Assembly: GCA_023230985.1 (NCBI GenBank)
Contig: JALNWH010000009.1
Span: 1-33,846 of the forward strand
Reading direction: 5' to 3'
DNA: 33,846 nucleotides
Source: Bacillota bacterium
Lineage (GTDB): Bacteria > Bacillota > Clostridia > Lutisporales > Lutisporaceae
The position numbers were made by a program, and so were the translations under genes. Below the pieces are notes generated by a model. The model searched no databases and was not told where the DNA came from. It saw nothing but the letters and a program-made list of their open reading frames with translations. This document shows, piece by piece, positions 14,863-21,855 of this stretch (positions are counted from its first letter, which is position 1; every line of letters begins with the position of its first letter).

Positions 14863-17208
14863 ATGGAAGAAAATTTGTATAGAATTTTATCGTCAATAGT
14901 TGACGGAATAATCAGTGTTGATAAACAGAGCAAAATTACATTTATAAACCAAATTGCACAAAAATACACCGGCTGGGATGAAAAAGAGGCAATAGAAAAG
15001 TCCCTTGAAATGGTATTTAATGTTGTTGACGCAAAAACACATATAAAAATTGATTTTTCTATTGCAAAAATTATGGAGGCCTGTGAAAAAATTGATTTCA
15101 GCAGTTGCCCTATACTCATTTCAAAATCCGGAAAAGAAGCTTATATATCCATGAGTATAGCTCCTATTGCTGATAAAAACAAACAATCATTAGGTGCAGT
15201 TATAAGTTTCCGGGATGTTACAAAACATATACAAATCGAAGAGCAATTACGTATTGAACGGCATAATTTAAGAATGCAATTTCAATACTCTCCCATACCT
15301 ATGGTTATAGTTGATAAGAAACTGGAAATACAGGATGTTAATGACCGGTTTATAGATTTGTTTAATGGTTTAAATGACGGTATTTTTAACAAAAATATTT
15401 GTAATTGTTTAGGCTGCATCATATCAATAGATGATGTATTTGATCGAAGCAAAAGGTATAGTAAATGCCATATTGAAAAGTGCATTTTAAAGGTAATAAA
15501 GTCTAAAGTCCCATTTCGTGATAAGGAAAGACAGTATAGATTTGAACAAAATGGTGAAGAGAAAGTATGCAGCCTTAAGTTTAATTATATACCTATAAAT
15601 TTTAATGGTGATACCAATGTTTTAATATCTATTGATGATATGACAGAATTTAGAAATGCGGAAAGCAAATTAAAAAAGGTGATTCAAGAAAAGCAGCAAG
15701 CTATGGAAGAAACAAAAAAAGCTTATAAAGCGAAAAGCGAATTCTTGGCAAACATGAGCCATGAAATAAGAACTCCCTTAAACGGTGTTATAGGAATGTT
15801 GGATCTTACCATGCTAACCGAACTAAACAATGAGCAAAAAGATAATTTAACAATTGCAAAAACATGTGCAAATTCTTTGCTTGGAATAATTAACGATGTG
15901 TTGGATTTTTCTAAAATGGAAGCCGGAAAGATGACTTTGGTAAATGTTGAATTTGATTTTAAAGCTTTAATGGAAAAAGTATTAAAAGCTCATTATTATT
16001 TAGCTAGAGAAAAGCAGATTGAACTAACATATCAATTACCGATAGAAATTCCGCTTTCTATTATAGGGGATCCTAATCGGTTACAGCAGATACTTAATAA
16101 CCTGATAAACAATGCTATTAAATTCACTAATAAAGGTTATGTAAGATTGATTGTTAAAGAGAAGGAAAGAACCGATAGTGATATAGAACTGAAATTTTTA
16201 GTTATTGATACCGGGATAGGTATTTCAAAAGATGAAATGAAAAGAATATTTGACAGCTTTAGTCAGGTGGACGGTTCTCATACAAGAGAGCATGGCGGTA
16301 CAGGATTAGGTCTAGTGATTTCTAGACAGCTTATAGAGATGATGGGTAGTAAGCTGTCAGTAGAAAGTGAAAAGGGAAAGGGAAGCACTTTTTCTTTTGT
16401 TTTAAGATTTAAAACCGGTGGGGGGAAAGGTTTAATTAGAGAAAATAAAGAGACTAGAGGTTTTGAAAGAACAAAAAAAGAAGCGAGAATACTTTTAGTA
16501 GAAGACGATAAAATAAATCAAATTGTTATAGGGCGGATGTTAAAAGAAATAGGATATAAGTTTGATATAGTTGACAATGGTAATGATGCCTTGAAGGCTA
16601 TGGAGCAAAACAAATATGATTTATGCCTTATGGATATTCAGATGCCCGGATTGGATGGCATACGTACAACTGCGAATATAAGGCAAAAACAAAAAGCCAA
16701 GGAAAGCTATATACCTATTGTTGCTGTGACAGCTCATGCACTACATGGAGATAAGGAACGTTTTCTTGCCGCCGGCATGGATGATTACCTGGCAAAACCT
16801 TTTCAAATGCATGATTTGTTTATTACTTTAGAAAAATTGATTAGTAAATATGATAAGAAAAAAAGAATCAATAGTGAGTTTGCTTCAGATATCTTTTTTG
16901 ATATTGCAAAACTTAATTCTTATATTGAAAACTATGCTCACAAAATTAAACCCTTAAGTAAAGAGATAAATATTAATATAGAAAAATTAAAGGATGCAAT
17001 TAAAAAAGGTAATATGCAAGAGATTGAAGATATAGCGCATATAATAAAAGAACTGGCTTCATCAATAAGTGCGGATAAAATTAGAACTATGGCTTTTCGT
17101 ATTCAACTTTCTGCGAGACGCGGCAATCAAATTGAAGCCGATGAAATACTTGAAGAAATGGAAAAGCTGTTTAAAAACTATTTGTTAAGAATTAGTGAAA
17201 TGAGGTAA
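14863..17208 (+). CDS. Hybrid sensor histidine kinase with C-terminal Hpt-like domain
   Basis: This soluble kinase has 781 residues and no membrane segment. The first PAS domain lies at about 5-125. A second PAS-like domain at about 140-265 carries cysteines at 180, 182, 185, 202 and 207. A short coiled coil leads into HisKA (His300 in MSHEIRTPL) and then HATPase (N-box LNNLINNAIKF, DTGIGIS and GGTGLGL). The receiver at about 540-660 has phosphoacceptor D591 (CLMDIQMPG). Residues about 690-775 form a helical Hpt-like domain with His726 in AHIIKELAS. It is the first half of a duplicated kinase-plus-receiver block (compare 18687-21450). ATG 14863 follows directly on the cheD stop. Confidence 0.93.
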   Translation: MEENLYRILSSIVDGIISVDKQSKITFINQIAQKYTGWDEKEAIEKSLEMVFNVVDAKTHIKIDFSIAKIMEACEKIDFSSCPILISKSGKEAYISMSIAPIADKNKQSLGAVISFRDVTKHIQIEEQLRIERHNLRMQFQYSPIPMVIVDKKLEIQDVNDRFIDLFNGLNDGIFNKNICNCLGCIISIDDVFDRSKRYSKCHIEKCILKVIKSKVPFRDKERQYRFEQNGEEKVCSLKFNYIPINFNGDTNVLISIDDMTEFRNAESKLKKVIQEKQQAMEETKKAYKAKSEFLANMSHEIRTPLNGVIGMLDLTMLTELNNEQKDNLTIAKTCANSLLGIINDVLDFSKMEAGKMTLVNVEFDFKALMEKVLKAHYYLAREKQIELTYQLPIEIPLSIIGDPNRLQQILNNLINNAIKFTNKGYVRLIVKEKERTDSDIELKFLVIDTGIGISKDEMKRIFDSFSQVDGSHTREHGGTGLGLVISRQLIEMMGSKLSVESEKGKGSTFSFVLRFKTGGGKGLIRENKETRGFERTKKEARILLVEDDKINQIVIGRMLKEIGYKFDIVDNGNDALKAMEQNKYDLCLMDIQMPGLDGIRTTANIRQKQKAKESYIPIVAVTAHALHGDKERFLAAGMDDYLAKPFQMHDLFITLEKLISKYDKKKRINSEFASDIFFDIAKLNSYIENYAHKIKPLSKEININIEKLKDAIKKGNMQEIEDIAHIIKELASSISADKIRTMAFRIQLSARRGNQIEADEILEEMEKLFKNYLLRISEMR

Positions 17209-17213
17209 AGATA

Positions 17214-17600
17214 ATGAAGATATTAATTGCAGAAGATGACTTTGCCGGTAGAAAGTACTTGTTTAAATTACTTTCTGAATACGGAGAATGCGACATGACT
17301 ATAGATGGAATAGAGACAGTGGAAGCCTTTGTTATCGGGCATGATATAGGAGAACCTTATGATTTGGTTTTCTTAGACATTATGATGCCCAAAGTTGATG
17401 GATTAAAAGCTTTAAAAGCCATTAGAAACTTTGAAGAAAAAAGAAAGATTGAGGAATCAAAAAGATGCAAAGTGATTATAATAAGTGCTTTGGATAAATC
17501 TGAAGTGCCTTATGAGGCCTATGGCATAGGGAAAGAATTCTATCTTGAAAAGCCCATTGAAGCGGCAAAATTAAAAGAACTTTTAAAAAATTGGGTTTAA
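17214..17600 (+). CDS. Single-domain response regulator paired with the first hybrid kinase
   Basis: This 128-residue receiver has D8-D9, phosphoacceptor D55 in LDIMMP, and the switch lysine in LEKPI, with no output domain. The gap to the kinase is 5 bases. It is a paralogue of the receiver at 21055 (shared YGECD.T.DG and GEPYDL..LDIMMP), which follows the second hybrid kinase in the same way. It likely passes phosphate between the kinase and an unknown target, or acts as a CheY-like output or phosphate sink. Confidence 0.92.
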   Translation: MKILIAEDDFAGRKYLFKLLSEYGECDMTIDGIETVEAFVIGHDIGEPYDLVFLDIMMPKVDGLKALKAIRNFEEKRKIEESKRCKVIIISALDKSEVPYEAYGIGKEFYLEKPIEAAKLKELLKNWV

Positions 17601-17627
17601 ATCGATGGATAATTTGGAGATGATTTT

Positions 17628-17804
17628 GTGAGTAAAAGAATACATATATCAAAATGTAAAGAAAACCATGTTTTAGCAGAAGATATAGTGGATGATAAAG
17701 GTGCTTTTATATTGCCTTGCGGCACCGTTCTTAATGGTTATATAATAACGAAACTTGAGCAATTTGATATTGACTATGTAGTAGTTGAATACAGGGGGGG
17801 ATAA
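17628..17804 (+). CDS. N-terminal domain of an HD-GYP protein, separated by a frameshift
   Basis: GTG 17628 has GGAG eight bases upstream and opens a 58-residue frame. It contains the small domain that usually precedes HD-GYP domains: NHVLAEDIVDDKGAFILP, then CGTVLNGYIITKLEQF and VVVEY. In most such proteins this domain is fused to the HD-GYP domain. Here the frame runs through seven G residues (17794-17800) and stops at TAA 17802-17804. With one G fewer it would read on without a break into the HD-GYP frame and give a single 344-residue protein. It is therefore best seen as the first part of a split gene. Confidence 0.75.
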   Translation: MSKRIHISKCKENHVLAEDIVDDKGAFILPCGTVLNGYIITKLEQFDIDYVVVEYRGG

Positions 17805-18663
17805 TGATATCTCATGTTTAAACTATCATATTTTTGAAAAGAAACACGAAGATATTGTAAATAAAATGAAGCATTTTACCATAAATATCATAAGGGGTAA
17901 AAGAATAGAATACTCAGAAATAAGTGAGATGGCAAATGAAATAATTTCAGAATATGATAAACCTCAATATATTCTTAAAACTTTAAACAAACTTAGAGAT
18001 GCAGATGATTATACCTATTATCACAGTGTTAATGTTTCTTTTTATGCTATGCTTTTGGGAGGATGGCTTAATTTAGCCAGAAAAGATATTAAGATAATAA
18101 TTCAGGCAGGGCTGATGCACGATATAGGCAAAACAAAAATACCAAACGTGCTGTTAAACAAAAAAGGTGTTCTCAGTATAAAAGAATTTGAAGAAATTAG
18201 AAGACATGCAATATATGGTTATGAGATGGTGAGGGACAACCCGGAAATACCGGAGGATGTAAAAGATGTGATTTTAATGCACCATGAAAGGGAAGACAGA
18301 TCCGGTTACCCTTTACAGGCTTCCGATCATAATCTGAGTATATATACGAAGATTGTTTCCGTCGCTGATGTGTATGAAGCAATGACTGCAAATAGGCCAT
18401 ATAAAAAGGCTTTAACTCCTTTTGAAGCCTTTGAGGAATTTCATATTACTTGCAGAGGTCGTTTGAATATGCATTTGGTAAACACATTGCTATATAATTT
18501 ATCAAGATATTATGTAGGCAGCAAAGTTGTGCTTAACACAGGACAATTGGCTAATATTGCCTATATACCGCCTCAATGTGCTTGGAAACCCATCATTGAT
18601 GTTGGTTCAAATTTTTTAGATTTATCGACGGAAAAAGAAATTTTTATATCACATATGGCTTGA
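17785..18663 (+). CDS. HD-GYP-domain c-di-GMP phosphodiesterase, body of the frameshifted gene
   Basis: HD-GYP proteins hydrolyse c-di-GMP using a metal centre. This frame has the HD motif (LMHDIGKTKIP), the following H...H (IRRHAIYGYEM), MHHEREDRSGYP and the late SVADVYEAMTANRPY, so the catalytic core looks complete. The first glycine of the usual DGSGYP is arginine. The only start codon near the 5' end of the frame is TTG 17785, inside the coding region of the upstream fragment and without a ribosome binding site. The body is therefore probably made by fusion with the fragment at 17628-17804, through a G-tract slip, or not at all. It lies between two hybrid-kinase blocks. Confidence 0.85.
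   Translation: MNTGGDNDISCLNYHIFEKKHEDIVNKMKHFTINIIRGKRIEYSEISEMANEIISEYDKPQYILKTLNKLRDADDYTYYHSVNVSFYAMLLGGWLNLARKDIKIIIQAGLMHDIGKTKIPNVLLNKKGVLSIKEFEEIRRHAIYGYEMVRDNPEIPEDVKDVILMHHEREDRSGYPLQASDHNLSIYTKIVSVADVYEAMTANRPYKKALTPFEAFEEFHITCRGRLNMHLVNTLLYNLSRYYVGSKVVLNTGQLANIAYIPPQCAWKPIIDVGSNFLDLSTEKEIFISHMA
17794..17800 (+). other. G7 homopolymer at the HD-GYP frame break
   Basis: Seven consecutive G residues lie in an AT-rich locus exactly where the reading frame must shift by one base. Six G residues would restore one continuous reading frame. It could be a slippery or phase-variable tract, a fixed mutation, or a sequencing error. Confidence 0.85.
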
Positions 18664-18686
18664 CTATAAGTGGGAAGGAATAGAAC

Positions 18687-20987
18687 ATGAAAGAAGAAAC
18701 GGATAAAAGTTTAATAATTGAAAAGCTTCTTGCAGAAAAAGAAAAACTTGAGCTAACTCTATGCAGTATAGGTGACGGGGTTATTACAACAGATATAGGG
18801 GGGCGAATTCTCACTATGAATAAGAGTGGAGAAACAATTACTGAATGGGCTTCGGAATCGGTAGTTAACAATCACATTTTTGAAGTACTCAAATTAGTGG
18901 ATAGGGATACGAAAGAGCCATTAGGTGATTTATTGGAGTTGGCCATAGAAAAAAAAGAAGTACTGGGTTTAAAGAAAAATACTGTGATTATTACTAAAAA
19001 TAACAATATAAAATATATTTCTGCCAGCATTTCACCGATTAAGATGACTAAAGGCATTATTGGGGTTGTTATCGTATTTAGAGACATAACCAGAATACGG
19101 CAGGCAGAGGAAAATTTAAGCAGATATCAGGTTCTTTCTGATAAAGCTAATGATATCATTATATTTACCGATATACATGGTAATATTACCGAGGCCAATA
19201 ATGCTGCATTGACATCATATGGCTATAATAAGAATGAAATTGTAGGGAGATCAATTTTTGATTTAATGATACCTGATAAAAAAGTTCCAATCAAGACGCA
19301 ATTAAGCGGTACAAGCAATGAAGGCACCTTTTATGAAGCTATGGCGAAGAAAAAAGACGGCACTGAATTTTTTGTAGAAGTAAGCATGCAAAGCACATTA
19401 ATAGGCAGTGAGAAAGTCCTTTTAAGCATTCAACGAGATGTAACAGAAAGAAAGAAAACCAGAATAGAATTGGAAGAAGCAAGAGAACGTGCTGAAGCTG
19501 CAAATTATGCCAAAAGTGAATTTTTAGCTAATATGAGCCACGAAATCAGGACCCCCCTTAATGGTATGCTGGGTATGATAGATTTGACCTTGCTAACTGG
19601 CTTGAATAGGGAACAGAAGGAGAACCTTTCCACTGCAAAGGCATGCGCTTCCAATCTTCTAAATTTAATAAATGATATTTTGGATTTTTCTAAAATAGAG
19701 GCAAAAAAACTTACTTTAGAAAATATAAATTTTGATATCTCAGAATTTATTGAGCAAATTATTAAACCTCATAGCATTAGGGCAGAGGAGAAAAATTTAA
19801 AACTTATCTATAAAATAGATAATCGTATACCTGAAACACTAAATGGTGATTCCAATAGATTAAAACAAGTAATTAATAATCTTTTGGATAATGCGATTAA
19901 GTTTACAAGCAAGGGTGAAATAAATTTAGGGATAAATTTAAATTATAACTCAGAAGAGACTATTGAATTAGAATTTAGTGTCTCGGATACCGGTATAGGT
20001 ATAGAGACTAAAGATATAGAAAAAGTATTTGGTACTTTTAGCCAAGCCGATAGCTCCATAACAAGAAAATACGGGGGTACCGGTTTAGGTCTCGCTATTT
20101 CAAAGCACTTGGTTGAAATGATGGGCGGCTGTATTAAGGTAGAAAGTGAAAAAGGCAAGGGTTCGACTTTTAGCTTTACTGTTACACTAAATCATACCAA
20201 AGAGAAATCACATGATACTATAATTACAGCAGAAGATAGTTCTGCTGTAGAAACTCCACTGCGAATATTGATAGCGGAAGATGATATGATTAATCAGATT
20301 GTAATCAAACGCATGCTTTTAGAGGCCGGCCATACTGTAGAAGTTGCAAATAACGGTGAAGAGGTTCTTGAATTAGTTGCGAAGAGCACTTTTGATGCTA
20401 TATTAATGGATATCCAGATGCCAAAAATGGATGGTGTGGAAGCTGCCAGAAAAATAAGAAGAAATGAAAAAGGCACAAGGAGATATACTCCTATTATAGC
20501 ACTTACAGCCTATGCCCTTGAGGGAGACAAAGAAAAGTATATTTCTTTGGGAATGGACGGATATATATCAAAACCTATAAGAATAAATGATTTGTTAAAA
20601 ACTATAGAAATGACAGTAAAAAAAATAAAAGAAGAGAAACAAAACCAATCCATCAAAGATGAAGATTATATAGTTTCTGAAAATATATATTTTCAAAATA
20701 AAAAAGATTATTTTAGAGATATTTCGATAAATGTAAAGTTTTTGGAAGATGCATTATTGGAAGGCAATTTTACACTGATAGAGGAATACTCTGCTAAAAT
20801 TATACAGCTTTCAACGGAGGCAGATCTGAAAACCATAAAAACAGCATTTTTCAAATTACAGTTAGCATCAAGAAAAGAAGATTTAAGTGCTGTGACTTTA
20901 CTGCTTAAAAATGCTGTAAAAAAGTTTGAAGAATCTTTTTCAGAAAAGATTTATCTCTTCCGAAAAAAATCCTTCACGAGCATTTAG
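18687..20987 (+). CDS. Hybrid sensor histidine kinase with a degenerate Hpt-like tail
   Basis: This 766-residue soluble kinase is a paralogue of the one at 14863. PAS domains lie at about 15-140 and 145-260. HisKA carries His285 in MSHEIRTPL; HATPase follows with LLDNAIKF, DTGIGIE and GGTGLGL. The receiver at about 525-640 has phosphoacceptor D575. The C-terminal helical region (about 670-760) aligns without gaps to the Hpt-like tail of the first kinase, but the histidine position is Ala703, so it cannot accept phosphate there. The cysteine-rich PAS of the first kinase is replaced by an ordinary PAS. The receiver gene at 21055 follows after 67 bases. Confidence 0.92.
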   Translation: MKEETDKSLIIEKLLAEKEKLELTLCSIGDGVITTDIGGRILTMNKSGETITEWASESVVNNHIFEVLKLVDRDTKEPLGDLLELAIEKKEVLGLKKNTVIITKNNNIKYISASISPIKMTKGIIGVVIVFRDITRIRQAEENLSRYQVLSDKANDIIIFTDIHGNITEANNAALTSYGYNKNEIVGRSIFDLMIPDKKVPIKTQLSGTSNEGTFYEAMAKKKDGTEFFVEVSMQSTLIGSEKVLLSIQRDVTERKKTRIELEEARERAEAANYAKSEFLANMSHEIRTPLNGMLGMIDLTLLTGLNREQKENLSTAKACASNLLNLINDILDFSKIEAKKLTLENINFDISEFIEQIIKPHSIRAEEKNLKLIYKIDNRIPETLNGDSNRLKQVINNLLDNAIKFTSKGEINLGINLNYNSEETIELEFSVSDTGIGIETKDIEKVFGTFSQADSSITRKYGGTGLGLAISKHLVEMMGGCIKVESEKGKGSTFSFTVTLNHTKEKSHDTIITAEDSSAVETPLRILIAEDDMINQIVIKRMLLEAGHTVEVANNGEEVLELVAKSTFDAILMDIQMPKMDGVEAARKIRRNEKGTRRYTPIIALTAYALEGDKEKYISLGMDGYISKPIRINDLLKTIEMTVKKIKEEKQNQSIKDEDYIVSENIYFQNKKDYFRDISINVKFLEDALLEGNFTLIEEYSAKIIQLSTEADLKTIKTAFFKLQLASRKEDLSAVTLLLKNAVKKFEESFSEKIYLFRKKSFTSI

Positions 20988-21054
20988 GAGATAAAAGATA
21001 TTTACATAACAATGACAAAGTGTAGACTATAAACAATTAAAAGGGGGTAAAAAA

Positions 21055-21450
21055 ATGAGGATTCTTATAGTTGAAGATGACCTTGCCAGCAGAAAGTTCC
21101 TATCTAAGCTTTTATCTAAATATGGGGAATGCGATATTACCGTAGATGGCATGGAAGCATTGGAGGCCTTTATGCTGGCGTGGGATGAAGGAGAACCTTA
21201 TGATTTGATTTGTCTTGATATTATGATGCCGAATCTTGATGGAGAAAAGACTCTTAAAATGATTCGTGATATTGAAAAACAAAAAGGGATAGTAGGCTCA
21301 AATAGGGTAAAAATTATTATGACTACTGCCCTTAATGAAACGGAAAGAGTGTTCGATGCTTTTGAGACAGGCTGTGAGGCTTATGCATCCAAACCTATTA
21401 ATATTGAAAAATTGGTTGAAGTCATAAGAAAACTTGGATTAATAGAATAA
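21055..21450 (+). CDS. Single-domain response regulator paired with the second hybrid kinase
   Basis: This 131-residue receiver has D8-D9, phosphoacceptor D55 in LDIMMP, a switch threonine in TTALN, and the lysine in ASKPI. It is a clear paralogue of the receiver at 17214 and has no output domain. The RBS is AAGGGGG. The kinase-plus-receiver order repeats that at 14863-17600, which points to duplication of the pair. Confidence 0.92.
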   Translation: MRILIVEDDLASRKFLSKLLSKYGECDITVDGMEALEAFMLAWDEGEPYDLICLDIMMPNLDGEKTLKMIRDIEKQKGIVGSNRVKIIMTTALNETERVFDAFETGCEAYASKPINIEKLVEVIRKLGLIE

Positions 21451-21486
21451 TATTACTACTTATCAGAAAGCTTGGAGGGAAACCTA

Positions 21487-21852
21487 ATGTATAAAATACT
21501 TGTGGCAGATGATGAAAAGGCATTGAGGATGCTGGTTAAAGGAACACTGGAAATAGGTAATTATAATATAATTGAAGCGGAAAACGGTATAGATGTTTTA
21601 TATATGGTGGCAACGGAGAAACCGGATTTAATCATTCTTGATGTTATGATGCCGGGTATGACCGGTTATGAAGTTTGTGAGGAAATAAAATCAAAAGATG
21701 AATTTAAAGATACTAAAATTTTGATACTAACTGCTAAAGGGCAGCAAACTGATAAAGAGAAAGCGAAAAAAGTAATGGCTGATTATTATTTGTCCAAGCC
21801 TTTTAGTCCCGCAAAACTATTATCTGTTGTAGAAGAAATCTTGGGAGAGTAA
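21487..21852 (+). CDS. Single-domain response regulator upstream of the membrane PAS kinase
   Basis: This 121-residue receiver has D8-D9, phosphoacceptor D52 in LDVMMPG, and the lysine in LSKPFSP. I chose ATG 21487 because GGAGGG (21474-21479) lies seven bases upstream. An in-frame TTG at 21472 would place this ribosome binding site inside the gene. The gap to the next kinase is 3 bases, so the two are likely a cognate pair. It is of a different receiver subtype from the two earlier ones. Confidence 0.92.
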   Translation: MYKILVADDEKALRMLVKGTLEIGNYNIIEAENGIDVLYMVATEKPDLIILDVMMPGMTGYEVCEEIKSKDEFKDTKILILTAKGQQTDKEKAKKVMADYYLSKPFSPAKLLSVVEEILGE

Positions 21853-21855
21853 AAA

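Noticed and set aside
20935..20987. Interspersed hairpin repeat at the 3' end of the second hybrid kinase gene
   Set aside because: Only a short AAAAATCCTTC match to the element at 25757; no inverted arms are visible.
21472..21486. TTG start extending the small receiver by five residues
   Set aside because: The extension contains the ribosome binding site GGAGGG; ATG 21487 has ideal spacing and a canonical receiver N-terminus.
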